Origin: UBA1231 sp045652765
GTDB taxonomy: Bacteria; Bacillota_I; Bacilli_A; ML615J-28; CAG-313
Reading direction: 5' to 3'
NCBI GenBank assembly: GCA_045652765.1
Contig: JAZOLG010000029.1
Location: 1 to 64,000, forward strand
Length of the DNA: 64,000 bases
The notes beneath the pieces are model-generated. The model had not been told where the DNA came from and ran no database searches. It saw nothing but the letters and a program-made list of their open reading frames with translations. Both the position numbers and the translations under genes were made by a program. Shown here in pieces: positions 7,076 to 16,394 of this stretch (within the stretch, counting starts at the first letter, position 1; every line of letters begins with the position of its first letter).

Positions 7076-10000
7076 ATGAAAAAAACACTAATTATTGTAA
7101 TGAGTATTTTGTTATTTTTAGGTATTGGGATTACTATATATATATCTATACCAAAAGACGAACCAGACGATGCCTCTTTAAAAACATCTGTGACTTATGA
7201 ACAAGCTAAATTAAATGGTTTTAATGGTACATATGAAAACTGGGAATCATGTTTAAATGGAACAGAAACTGCTAGTCCATATGAACTAGTAAAAAATTAT
7301 AATTATCAAGGTTCATTAAATGATTGGCTTAATCTTTTAAAACAAAATGAAACTAAAGAAATACAAATTAGTATTGTTGACAATTTTATTATGTGGAGAT
7401 TTCTTGAAACTAATACATGGTATAAATTAATTTCGTTAAGCTTCTTAAAAAATGGCTCATCAGAAATAGAATTTTCTACAACACCACTTCACATTGTATA
7501 CAAAATAAATAGCGAGTGGAATGAATTGATTGAAATTGAAACACTAAATAAACCTAAAAACAAACATATAGGTATGATAGCCTATGAACTTGCAGTAGAT
7601 TTAAATTATCAAAACAGTGTTAAAGAGTGGTTTGAGACTCTAAATGAGAGAATTGATTTTGAATGGATAGAAGTAGAAACATATATAAAATGGAAGACAA
7701 TTGAATCTGCTTCTTGGAATATTTTGTTTGATATAACTACAATCTATCCAGAACCAAATATATATGTTGTAACTTTTTTTGATATTAATGGTAATGTTTT
7801 GTCTAGAGAAGAAATTGAAAAAGGTGAATCATTAAATGACGTTCCCCTTTATGAGGTTGCTGGATACAAAATTAATGGCTGGTTACATGAAAACGAATTA
7901 ATAACAACAATTCCATATCAAGTATTGGGGAATATGAATTTGTATCCTTCTATGGAAGAAGAAATATACAATATAACATATGAAGTGTTCGAAGGATACA
8001 TAACAGGTGAAGAGATTAAAACATTTAAAATTTCTGATTTTTCTGAATTGCCTAAAGCAGCTGTTCCTGGAAGAGAATTTGATGGATGGTATTTAGAAAG
8101 CTCATTTGATACTAAAGTAAAAACTACATCAGATTTACCCCTTGAAAACGTCACTCTATATGCTAAGTTTATTACGTTATTAGATGGCTATCCCGATTAT
8201 TATCATGTAGGAATAACATCTATCTTAAAAGATATTAATATATACAACATAAGTAATAAACATTTAGAAACAGATATGACTTATGCATTTCAATATAGCC
8301 ATAATGGATTTTGGAATAAAAAAATGAATAATGACAAAAATGGATATGAATGGTATGGTGCAAACGCTAAAGAATTACCAAGATTAATTAATCCAACAAC
8401 AGATGGACTAGGTAATTATATAAATTTTGGAACAATCTTTGAATTTGAAATTAAAGTATATGAAGAATTAAAGTATTCAACTAACTCTGAAATTACTGAA
8501 TTTAATAAATATAATGGTAAGCAAGTTGAACCTGATGATTATTTAACAGTATTAAAACATATATATAATCAACATAATAGATTAAATTTTAATAAAGAAC
8601 TAATTGAAGGTAATTACACAATAAAAGGTTTGAAAGAATATTACAATTCAACCAAAGAAGAACTAACTCCACAACAATTAGAACAATTGTGGGATGAAGT
8701 TGGCTATGATGTTATTAATAGAGAAGGTAAATGGTATATCCAAGTTGAATTTAACGAACAATGTAATACATATGATGCTATGGAAGCACTACTTTCAAAT
8801 ATGTATACACCACTTCCGGAAACATTCTTAGTATTAATCGGAGGTATTCAAAATTATGGCAAACCAATACCAAATCTTAATTTAACCCCTATTGATACAA
8901 GTTTATCAACAGGTTACTATGTAATTGAGGAAATTACAGATGACAACAAAATAATTTACGTAAAAAATCAATTAATAGATACAGGGGAAAGATATAAATT
9001 CCCAGGTGTTGTTATTAATATGTTTGAATATCAATTGGGTACTGCAACTGACGCATTTTTATATCAGTTTTTAAATGGTCATTTAGATCAAATGTCGCTC
9101 CCTATTTCTTATATCTCAAATGTATCTTATTATGATGATTTAATAAAAGTATTGGTAAAATCAACTACTGTAACTAATCAACTAAAAGTAAATTCTTGTA
9201 CTCAAGAAGTATGGGAAGAATTATTTGGTGAAAATGGTTCGGTTGTTCAAACAGATAAAAGTGATTATTGGCAGTGTGAACCTATTATGAGTAATGATAA
9301 CTTTCTAAAAGGATTAAGTTACGCTATTGATAGGGTAAAACTTGCTAAAATTGTACATGCTACACCAACGGGAAATTATTTCCCAGATAATGTTACATTT
9401 GATCCAATGAGTGGAATTAATTTCAATCATACATGGGAACATAAATATGCTGTTGAGTCAGTGATAGAGAATACTGATGGATATGGTTATAATTTTGAAC
9501 TTGCTATGAAATACTTTAAAGCAGCATGTGAAGAATTAATATCGGCGGGCATATATAAAGAAAATCAAACAATTAATATTGAAATAGCTTTCATGACTGC
9601 TGCACAATTAAATTCCGAAGGTGCAATGATTGCAGAAATGATTGAAAAAGCTTTTAATAACTGTCAAGGGAAATTAAAACTTAAAACTTCATTATGGACA
9701 GGAAATACATGGACTGATGTTTTTTATAATAAAATATTTTGTGGTAAATACGATTTAGCACTAGCGAATTTAGGCGATCCACAAAACTCTTTAGACTATT
9801 TTAATTTCCTCCGTTCAGACAATCCAACAGGTATGACATTAAACTGGGGAAAAAACACCAATGAAGTAAGTGATCAATTATTCTTTGATGAAACTTATTG
9901 GTCATACAATGCACTTTGTGAGGCTGTAACAAAAGGCGCATATATTAAAAATGGTATTATCGGTGGCCAACTACTTGATGTAGTTATTTTAGAACAAATT

Positions 10001-10624
10001 ATTAACCCGGATAAATCTGTAACTGTAAAGTTTAAATGGGACACTGTAGATGATCCACAAATAAAAGCTAATATTTCAAAAATTGTTGTTGCAAATTATG
10101 AAGAATATTATACAAATTATAATTATATTGAATATGAAATTGAATTTAGTGAAGAAAATAATATCTTCACAATAGTAATACCAAAAGAAATAAATGAACA
10201 AATCGATGGATACATTGGCTATGATATATATATAGATACTACTATTTGTGGTATACAAGGCCAAGAATTAATTTCTTTTTACCAAACAACCAACTCAATT
10301 GAATCAGATTTACATATTAAGTATGGATTAAGTGAAATTAACCCACAAGCCGAACCTAATATTGGTAAGGGCGGTAAAATATATTCTTATGTAAATTCGT
10401 CATATGAAATACACACAAAAATAGCGGGATTATTGGAAAGATATTTAGTAATAAATCATCTGACAGGAATTACGTTATATGGTAATGGAAGTTATGCACT
10501 ATATTCTGAACGTATTATACCTGGTACAGGAAGTTGGGATAACTACATTCCAGGATATGGATTTGGTGTTTTTGAAGAAGGATATGCTGATGGATATTTA
10601 CAGCCGATTAAAAAAAATAAATAG
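7076..10624 (+). CDS. Membrane-anchored oligopeptide-binding-type protein with surface repeats
   Basis: A very large (1182 aa) exported protein. Residues 4-26 form one hydrophobic segment with no lipobox Cys, so it is probably an uncleaved anchor. Three short repeats follow, of the pattern YE-x-A-x3-GF/YxG/S-x3-EW-x2-L (about 41-62, 69-91, 166-189). Two InlB B-repeat-like modules come next (about 229-290 and 298-366, ending in FDGWY...VTLYAKF). From about 370 on it resembles extracellular solute-binding family 5 (OppA type), with GLSYAIDRVKLAKI (about 750) as the best landmark. Family 5 proteins are normally near 550 aa. AAAGGAGG precedes the ATG. No permease or ATPase partner is nearby. A role in peptide capture at the surface is inference. 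Confidence 0.75.
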   Translation: MKKTLIIVMSILLFLGIGITIYISIPKDEPDDASLKTSVTYEQAKLNGFNGTYENWESCLNGTETASPYELVKNYNYQGSLNDWLNLLKQNETKEIQISIVDNFIMWRFLETNTWYKLISLSFLKNGSSEIEFSTTPLHIVYKINSEWNELIEIETLNKPKNKHIGMIAYELAVDLNYQNSVKEWFETLNERIDFEWIEVETYIKWKTIESASWNILFDITTIYPEPNIYVVTFFDINGNVLSREEIEKGESLNDVPLYEVAGYKINGWLHENELITTIPYQVLGNMNLYPSMEEEIYNITYEVFEGYITGEEIKTFKISDFSELPKAAVPGREFDGWYLESSFDTKVKTTSDLPLENVTLYAKFITLLDGYPDYYHVGITSILKDINIYNISNKHLETDMTYAFQYSHNGFWNKKMNNDKNGYEWYGANAKELPRLINPTTDGLGNYINFGTIFEFEIKVYEELKYSTNSEITEFNKYNGKQVEPDDYLTVLKHIYNQHNRLNFNKELIEGNYTIKGLKEYYNSTKEELTPQQLEQLWDEVGYDVINREGKWYIQVEFNEQCNTYDAMEALLSNMYTPLPETFLVLIGGIQNYGKPIPNLNLTPIDTSLSTGYYVIEEITDDNKIIYVKNQLIDTGERYKFPGVVINMFEYQLGTATDAFLYQFLNGHLDQMSLPISYISNVSYYDDLIKVLVKSTTVTNQLKVNSCTQEVWEELFGENGSVVQTDKSDYWQCEPIMSNDNFLKGLSYAIDRVKLAKIVHATPTGNYFPDNVTFDPMSGINFNHTWEHKYAVESVIENTDGYGYNFELAMKYFKAACEELISAGIYKENQTINIEIAFMTAAQLNSEGAMIAEMIEKAFNNCQGKLKLKTSLWTGNTWTDVFYNKIFCGKYDLALANLGDPQNSLDYFNFLRSDNPTGMTLNWGKNTNEVSDQLFFDETYWSYNALCEAVTKGAYIKNGIIGGQLLDVVILEQIINPDKSVTVKFKWDTVDDPQIKANISKIVVANYEEYYTNYNYIEYEIEFSEENNIFTIVIPKEINEQIDGYIGYDIYIDTTICGIQGQELISFYQTTNSIESDLHIKYGLSEINPQAEPNIGKGGKIYSYVNSSYEIHTKIAGLLERYLVINHLTGITLYGNGSYALYSERIIPGTGSWDNYIPGYGFGVFEEGYADGYLQPIKKNK

Positions 10625-10669
10625 TACAACAAATATAATTCGACAAGAAACAAAAAAATAAACAAATTA

Positions 10670-10699
10670 TTTACATATACTAATTAAAAATGTTATAAT
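10670..10699 (+). promoter_or_regulatory. Promoter of the amidase gene
   Basis: TTTACA and TATAAT are 18 bases apart, with TGT directly before the -10 box, 21 bases before the start codon. Confidence 0.65.
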
Positions 10700-10720
10700 A
10701 AGGTATATGAGGAGAAAAAT

Positions 10721-12283
10721 ATGAAAAAATTTAAATGGATAACATTAATATTTGTTATATGCTTAATATTTATAACTAGTTGTAATAAAGATGATCATGT
10801 TCACAAGTATGAAAATGATTACTGTGAGTGTGGTGTACTGGACCCTAATCATGAACATGTATTTGTAAACGGATCATGTGTCTGTGGTGAAAAACCATCT
10901 CAAGATTTATCAGCTGCTTTTGAACGTGTATTTAATTACGTTGATGGATATGTTCCAAGTCTTGCAGTTGGCGACTTAAATTTACCAAAGAAATTTGGTA
11001 GTACTGATACAGTAATAACATATAAATCACATAATCCTGAATATATTACAGACGATGGAAAAAGAGTCGATCATGAATTTGACGCACCCGCATCAATTAC
11101 ATGTATCGTTGAACGTGAAGGACAAATTTATACAAAAGATTATCATTTTACTTCACTAGGAATTACTTACAACGAAAGAGTTGAAAGAGCTGAAACTTAT
11201 ATTAAAGAGTTTTTAGCAAATAATGAACTAGTTGAAGGACTAAAACTACCTACTGAACTTCCTAACTTTGGTGGAAGAATTAGATGGGTTGCAGAAGATC
11301 CATATTTAATTTATGATTTTGAAACACTACATTTACCAAAAGAAGCCAAGACAGTAAGACTTATGGCTGAAATCATGTTTCCACAATCAGCGTATAAAAT
11401 TGTAACTGTTCCAGTAGAATTAGACTCAAGACCATCAAATATCACAGATTTAGATTATGTAAAAACATTCTTACAAACAATATATGCTAACTCTCGTGAT
11501 TATATGTTTATGTATGATGGAACATTAGCAGTTCTTAATAAAGATCTATTCATTAATGTTGAAGATGATTTAAAAGAAACATTCTATACTTATAAAAATA
11601 GACCTGATGTATCACAATCTGTTTTAGATCAAAAAGTATATCCTGGGTATGTCATCCCTAACGAAGAAAATGTATTATGGATAGTAGTACATGATTCAGG
11701 ATTAAGTACTGTTGGTGTAGATGCAGAAAGATTAGCGCAAAATCAATGGAATAGCGCATATATTGGTGGTGGTCGTGAAGCATCTTGGACTTACACTGTT
11801 GATGATTTTGGAATTTATCAAAGTTATGAAGATACAGTAACATTATGGCATGCTACGGATGGAAGAACAGAAGGTGGCGGAAACTTAAATGGTATTGGTA
11901 TCGAAATGTGTGTTAATGCAGATGGCAACTTTGAAGCTTGTTTCTTAAATGATGCTAGACTTATCGGTCATTTATTAAAAACATATGATTTAGGTATGTT
12001 AAATATGAAACAACACTATGATTTTTATCCAGCTAAAAACTGCCCACAAGTTATTAGAGATAATGATCGTTGGTTTGAATTCTTAACAGCATGTATTTGG
12101 GAATATATATCTCAAACATTATTAACTCAATATGATATTACTTATCAAATTCAAGCCGAAAACTTAGAACAATGGCCAGTTGATGGAATGTATGATTTAA
12201 CAAATGTTGTTAAAGATTCAAAAGTAAATATTACTTATACTATTAATGGTGAAACATTAAATATTCAATCTATTAAAAAATAA
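10721..12283 (+). CDS. Lipoprotein with N-acetylmuramoyl-L-alanine amidase (Amidase_2) domain
   Basis: An exported lipoprotein (520 aa, lipobox ITSC with Cys at about 21) with a C-terminal Amidase_2 domain. Such domains use zinc to cut the bond between N-acetylmuramic acid and L-Ala in peptidoglycan. Likely zinc ligands are His in IVVHDSG (about 324), His in KQHYDFYP (about 431) and Cys in AKNCPQ (about 441); the H-x-D...K-x-CP spacing is typical. The mature N terminus has a His/Cys-rich knuckle (CECG, CVCG, residues about 38-65). The region 70-250 looks like Ig-type beta domains. GAGGAG precedes the ATG. Whether it acts on its own wall or on that of neighbours is not visible. Confidence 0.85.
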   Translation: MKKFKWITLIFVICLIFITSCNKDDHVHKYENDYCECGVLDPNHEHVFVNGSCVCGEKPSQDLSAAFERVFNYVDGYVPSLAVGDLNLPKKFGSTDTVITYKSHNPEYITDDGKRVDHEFDAPASITCIVEREGQIYTKDYHFTSLGITYNERVERAETYIKEFLANNELVEGLKLPTELPNFGGRIRWVAEDPYLIYDFETLHLPKEAKTVRLMAEIMFPQSAYKIVTVPVELDSRPSNITDLDYVKTFLQTIYANSRDYMFMYDGTLAVLNKDLFINVEDDLKETFYTYKNRPDVSQSVLDQKVYPGYVIPNEENVLWIVVHDSGLSTVGVDAERLAQNQWNSAYIGGGREASWTYTVDDFGIYQSYEDTVTLWHATDGRTEGGGNLNGIGIEMCVNADGNFEACFLNDARLIGHLLKTYDLGMLNMKQHYDFYPAKNCPQVIRDNDRWFEFLTACIWEYISQTLLTQYDITYQIQAENLEQWPVDGMYDLTNVVKDSKVNITYTINGETLNIQSIKK

Positions 12284-12291
12284 TATAAAAG

Positions 12292-12328
12292 AAAGGCGAA
12301 TAAAATATTCGCCTTTTAATTTTTTAAT
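12292..12328 (+). terminator. Rho-independent terminator after the amidase gene
   Basis: The arms AAAGGCGAATA and TATTCGCCTTT are followed by a T-rich tract. Confidence 0.88.
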
Positions 12329-12393
12329 GCTATTTTCTTGTATTAATAGTTTGAAATGTGATATATTAATATAAAATGGAGGAAAATAGTTTT

Positions 12394-13644
12394 ATGAGTT
12401 ACAAGAGTTTTGAATTATTAAATAAACTATATTTTGTAAGAACTGGAGGTTCTAAGGAAGAATTACAAGCGGCTGAAATTTTAAAAGCTGAATGTGAATC
12501 ACTTGGTGTACCTGCAGTAATTGAATCTTTTAAAGTAGATGGATGTGACATAAAAAAAGCAAGTGTCAAATTTATTGAACCAGATTTAGAAGTTGAGTGT
12601 GTTGGTGTTGGTATGTCATCATCTACATCAGAAGAAGGTGTCACAGGTGAATTTACATATATAACATCAGCGCAAGATGCACTTATTCAAGATGTTAAAG
12701 GTAAAGTTTGTTTGATACATTCGAAACTTGTAAATCCTAAAATATATAAAACTTTAGTAGAAAAAGAAGCGTCAGCTTTAATTTTGTGTTGTGGTAGTGT
12801 ATATGAGGAAAATGAAAATGTTGATTTAGATCCATATATGTATCGTGAAAGAAATTACAAACATGGTAAAATTCCTGCTGTTTGTATTAGAATGAAAGAT
12901 GCTGAACAAGTACTACGCGCTAAGCCAAAGAAAGCACATGTTATAATGATTGAAGATGAACTTCAAAACGATTCACATAATGTAGTAGCAACTATTGAAG
13001 GAACAAAATTCCCAAATGAAGTAATTGCTTTTACAGCTCACTTTGATTCAGTAAGTTATTCTAAAGGAGCATTTGATAATGCAACTGGTTCAACTGGTAT
13101 AATGCAACTTCTTGCATATTTTAACGAACATAAACCTGAACGTACACTTAAGTTTATTTGGTGTGGAAGTGAAGAAATGGGTTTACTTGGTTCTAAAGCA
13201 TATTGTGAACAACATAAAGAAGATTTAAAAGATTATAAATTATGCATTAATATAGATATGATTGGTGTCACAATTGGTTTCGATATTGCATGTTGTTCAT
13301 CAAATATATCATTAGTTAACTTTATTAAATATTTAGGATGTGAAAAAGGTTTCGCAATTGAGCCAAGACAAGGTGTTTATTCATCAGACTCAACAGTTTT
13401 TGCTGATAATGGAGTCCCTGGATTATCTTTTGCTAGACTTGCTCCACAAGGTGGTGCACAAATACACTCAAGAAGAGATGTTATAGATTTCTTAGAAGAA
13501 GATAATTATTATAAGACTTGTGATTTTATTGCAAGTTTTGCTGAAAGGTTAATTTCATCAAAAGTATTCCCAGTTGAACAAGAAATTCCTGGAAATATAA
13601 AAGAAGAAATTGAATATTATTTTGGACGTAAAGAAAGACAATAG
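12394..13644 (+). CDS. M28 family zinc aminopeptidase with PA-type insert
   Basis: A metallopeptidase of family M28. Two-zinc site residues are visible: His and Asp in TAHFDS (about 216-218), Asp in GAFDNATG (about 229), the catalytic pair EE in GSEEMGLLGS (about 258), Asp in NIDMIG (about 290) and His in AQIHSRRD (about 358). A PA-like insert is likely around residues 70-180. The frame opens at 12376, but the GGAGG site lies inside those first codons and serves the ATG at 12394, so I use that start (416 aa). There is no signal peptide, so a cytosolic role in peptide breakdown is likely. It runs straight into the M18 gene. Confidence 0.9.
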   Translation: MSYKSFELLNKLYFVRTGGSKEELQAAEILKAECESLGVPAVIESFKVDGCDIKKASVKFIEPDLEVECVGVGMSSSTSEEGVTGEFTYITSAQDALIQDVKGKVCLIHSKLVNPKIYKTLVEKEASALILCCGSVYEENENVDLDPYMYRERNYKHGKIPAVCIRMKDAEQVLRAKPKKAHVIMIEDELQNDSHNVVATIEGTKFPNEVIAFTAHFDSVSYSKGAFDNATGSTGIMQLLAYFNEHKPERTLKFIWCGSEEMGLLGSKAYCEQHKEDLKDYKLCINIDMIGVTIGFDIACCSSNISLVNFIKYLGCEKGFAIEPRQGVYSSDSTVFADNGVPGLSFARLAPQGGAQIHSRRDVIDFLEEDNYYKTCDFIASFAERLISSKVFPVEQEIPGNIKEEIEYYFGRKERQ

Positions 13645-13657
13645 GAGGAATATATAT

Positions 13658-15022
13658 ATGTACGCAAAAAACATTTGGAAAAATGCTAGTCCTGAAAAAG
13701 TGACTGCTATTATGGATTTTAATGAAGGATATAAAGAATATATATCTAATGGTAAAACTGAAAGATTATGTGTTGATGAAACAATCAAAATTGCTGAAGA
13801 AAATGGTTATATTAATTTAGCTTTAGCTAAAACAGCAAAACCAGGTGATAAATTTTATTTAGTTAATATGAATAAAAATATTGTTTTATTCAAAGTTGGT
13901 GAAAAACCAGTTGTAGATGGTATTAGAGTATTAGGTGCACACATCGATTCACCAAGACTTGATATTAAACAAAACCCACTTTACGAAAGAAATGGTTTTG
14001 CCTTACTTGATACACACTATTATGGTGGTGTTAAAAAGTATCAATGGGTAACAGTTCCACTAGCAATTCACGGGGTTGTTTGTAAAAAAGACGGAACAAC
14101 AGTTAAAGTTTCTATTGGTGAATGCTGCAAAGATCCAGTAGTTGGTATTTCAGATTTATTAATTCATTTATCACAAGATCAATTACAAAAACCTGCTGGT
14201 AAAGTAATTGAAGGGGAAGACTTAGACATAACTATCGGTAGTATGCCATTAACTGGTGAAGAAAAAGAACCTGTTAAAGCAAATGTATTAAAAATGCTTA
14301 AAGAAAAATATGATATTGAAGAAGAAGATTTCTTATCTGCTGAACTTGAAATAGTTCCTGCTGGTAAAGCTAGAGATTATGGACTAGATAGAAGTATGGT
14401 TGCAGGTTACGGACATGATGATAGAGTATGCGCATATACTTCATTAAAAGCTGTATTAGATGCTAAAGTATCTGAATATACAAGTTGCTGTATTTTAGTT
14501 GATAAAGAAGAAATTGGTTCTGTAGGCGCAACTGGTGCTCAATCTTTATTCTTCGAAAATGCAATTTTAAAATTACTTGCTCTTCAAGGAGAAACATCTT
14601 TACTTGCGCTTAGAACAGCATTTGAAAACACTAAAATGTTATCAAGTGATGTAAGTGCAGGATTTGATCCATTATTTGCACATGTAAATGATCCAAAAAA
14701 TGCCGCATATTTAGGAAATGGAATTGTATTTAATAAATTTACTGGTCGTGGTGGTAAGAGTGGATCAAACGATGCAAATCCAGAATACTTTGCTTGGGTT
14801 AGAAAAGTAATGGATGATAGTAACGTTCATTTCCAAACTGCTGAACTTGGAAAAGTTGACCAAGGTGGAGGCGGTACTATCGCTTATATCCTAGGTAATT
14901 ATAATATGAATGTAGTTGATGCTGGAGTTGCTGTTCTTAATATGCATGCACCTATGGAAATTGTTTCAAAAGCTGATGTATATGAAGCGTATCTTGCATA
15001 TAAAGCATTCTTAGAAAACTAA
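13658..15022 (+). CDS. M18 family aminopeptidase
   Basis: A cytosolic dinuclear-zinc aminopeptidase of family M18 (aspartyl aminopeptidase/ApeA-like). Visible landmarks are GAHIDSPRLDIK (about 105-116), DTHYYGGVKKYQW, GYGHDDRVCAY (about 250-260), KEEIGSVGATGAQS (about 284-297), DVSAGFDP and the C-terminal His in LNMHAPMEIVSKAD. AGGAGG lies 8 bases before the ATG at 13658. The frame is open from 13610 but lacks an RBS there. At 454 aa it has the usual family length. It follows the M28 gene by 13 bases, so the two probably form one peptide-degrading operon with the DUF1292 genes. Confidence 0.94.
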   Translation: MYAKNIWKNASPEKVTAIMDFNEGYKEYISNGKTERLCVDETIKIAEENGYINLALAKTAKPGDKFYLVNMNKNIVLFKVGEKPVVDGIRVLGAHIDSPRLDIKQNPLYERNGFALLDTHYYGGVKKYQWVTVPLAIHGVVCKKDGTTVKVSIGECCKDPVVGISDLLIHLSQDQLQKPAGKVIEGEDLDITIGSMPLTGEEKEPVKANVLKMLKEKYDIEEEDFLSAELEIVPAGKARDYGLDRSMVAGYGHDDRVCAYTSLKAVLDAKVSEYTSCCILVDKEEIGSVGATGAQSLFFENAILKLLALQGETSLLALRTAFENTKMLSSDVSAGFDPLFAHVNDPKNAAYLGNGIVFNKFTGRGGKSGSNDANPEYFAWVRKVMDDSNVHFQTAELGKVDQGGGGTIAYILGNYNMNVVDAGVAVLNMHAPMEIVSKADVYEAYLAYKAFLEN

Positions 15023-15035
15023 AAGGAGAAATAGA

Positions 15036-15356
15036 ATGTCAGAAGTAAAAGATAATCAATTTGTATTTATTGATGAAGAAGGCAACGAAACATTATGTGA
15101 AGTAATTTTCACATATGAATGTGAAGAAAATGGAAAAAATTATGTTTTCTTTAATGCTCTTGATGAAAAAGACGAAAACGGAAATGTTGTAGTTGGTGTA
15201 GCTTCATTTAAACCTAAGGGTGAATTTTTTGATGAATTAGAACCTGTAGAAGAAGAAGATGAATGGACAATGTTAGAAGAGGTGTTCAAATCATACGTTG
15301 AAGAATGTGATGGTTGTGAAGAAGAAGATTGTGAAAATTGTCCTCATTGTGAATAG
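15036..15356 (+). CDS. DUF1292 family protein with Cys-rich tail
   Basis: A small acidic protein (106 aa) of the DUF1292 family, whose function is unknown. The domain covers most of the protein (NQFVFIDEEGNETLCEVIF to about residue 85). An unusual tail follows with Cys in the pattern CDGC...CENCPHC, suited to binding a metal. AAAGGAGA precedes the ATG. It lies 13 bases after the M18 gene and 8 bases before a second DUF1292 copy. Confidence 0.85.
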   Translation: MSEVKDNQFVFIDEEGNETLCEVIFTYECEENGKNYVFFNALDEKDENGNVVVGVASFKPKGEFFDELEPVEEEDEWTMLEEVFKSYVEECDGCEEEDCENCPHCE

Positions 15357-15364
15357 GTAGTAAC

Positions 15365-15634
15365 ATGGTTGAATTAAAATCAAATCAATTACTTATTAAA
15401 GATGGCGATGGCCAAGAAACTCTTTGTGAAATAATTTTCACATTTGATTCGGAAGCAACAGGAAAAAAATATGTTGTGTTTCAACCAGTTGGTGATGAAA
15501 CAGGCTTAGTTGCAGCCGCATCTTATGTTGAAAAAGAAAATGGCGAAGGCGAAATTGAACCTATTGAAACAGAAGAAGAGTGGGAATTAATTCAAGACGC
15601 TTTAAATGATTTTTTAGAACAAGAAGAGGAATAA
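15365..15634 (+). CDS. DUF1292 family protein
   Basis: A second DUF1292 protein (89 aa), a paralogue of its upstream neighbour: both read NQ-L/F-x-I/F-D-G/E-x-G-x-ETLCEIIFTF/Y. This copy lacks the Cys-rich tail and ends in an acidic stretch. The pair points to a tandem duplication followed by divergence. The ribosome site is weak (ATAGGTAG). A terminator follows directly. Function is unknown. Confidence 0.85.
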   Translation: MVELKSNQLLIKDGDGQETLCEIIFTFDSEATGKKYVVFQPVGDETGLVAAASYVEKENGEGEIEPIETEEEWELIQDALNDFLEQEEE

Positions 15635-15637
15635 GAT

Positions 15638-15669
15638 AAATGTCAGTTCAATTGAACTGACATTTTTTT
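15638..15669 (+). terminator. Rho-independent terminator after the DUF1292 pair
   Basis: The palindrome AATGTCAGTTCAATTGAACT continues into GACATT and a run of seven T. Confidence 0.9.
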
Positions 15670-15683
15670 ATATAAATATATTA

Positions 15684-15713
15684 TTAGACTTTTAATCGTA
15701 AATTTAGTATAAT
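15684..15713 (+). promoter_or_regulatory. Promoter of thiN
   Basis: TTAGAC and TATAAT are 18 bases apart, 21 bases before the thiN start codon. Confidence 0.55.
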
Positions 15714-15734
15714 AAGTAAAAGAGGACAAAAAAT

Positions 15735-16349
15735 ATGAAATGTATTATTATTGGTGCAGGTAACTTTCAAAATGAAAATATTATTAAGAATAAAGATGAT
15801 TTATTAATATGTGCTGATGCAGGTTATATATATGCAAAACAACTAAATATAGAAGTTGATTTGCTAGTTGGTGATTTTGATTCTATTGACGATATTCCAT
15901 GTAATATTAATATAGTTACCCTTCCAAAAGAAAAAGATGAAACTGATTTATATATTGCTATTTTAGAAGGTATTAAAAGAGGATATAAGGAATTTGAAAT
16001 ATATGGTTCACTTGGCGGAAGAATTGAACATTCAATAGCTAATATTCAAATCCTTGCTAATATAGCTACTAAAAATATTATTGCTAAACTTTACGATCAA
16101 AATACCATAGTTGAAGTGTTAACTGTTGGTACACATATATATAATAAAGAATTAAAAGGTTATATATCATTATTTAGTTTAAGTGATAAATCGATAATTA
16201 CTATAAATAATTTAAAATATGAATTAACAAAACAACAAATTACTAGTTTATTTCCATTAGGTATTGATAATGAATTTATAGGAAGCGAGTCTACCATAAC
16301 TGTTCATGAAGGAATAGTATTATCAATAATTAATAAAAAGAATGATTAA
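15735..16349 (+). CDS. thiN: Thiamine pyrophosphokinase
   Basis: Transfers pyrophosphate from ATP to thiamine to make thiamine diphosphate (204 aa). The N-terminal catalytic domain shows ICADAGYIYAKQL, the metal-binding motif VGDFDSI (residues 45-51) and KEKDETDLYIAI, followed by the GSLGGRIEHSIANI motif (about 95-108). All of these are hallmarks of the family. The product is the cofactor needed by the NifJ enzyme encoded 5 kb downstream. In relatives thiN often follows rpe or rsgA; here it stands alone after a terminator. Confidence 0.95.
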   Translation: MKCIIIGAGNFQNENIIKNKDDLLICADAGYIYAKQLNIEVDLLVGDFDSIDDIPCNINIVTLPKEKDETDLYIAILEGIKRGYKEFEIYGSLGGRIEHSIANIQILANIATKNIIAKLYDQNTIVEVLTVGTHIYNKELKGYISLFSLSDKSIITINNLKYELTKQQITSLFPLGIDNEFIGSESTITVHEGIVLSIINKKND

Positions 16350-16394
16350 ATCGAATATTTATGATATAATAAATATAATGTGAGGTAAGATTAA

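Noticed and set aside
10479..10661. 60-codon forward frame at the end of the large binding-protein gene
   Set aside because: It is a frame-shifted reading of that gene with no RBS or signal.
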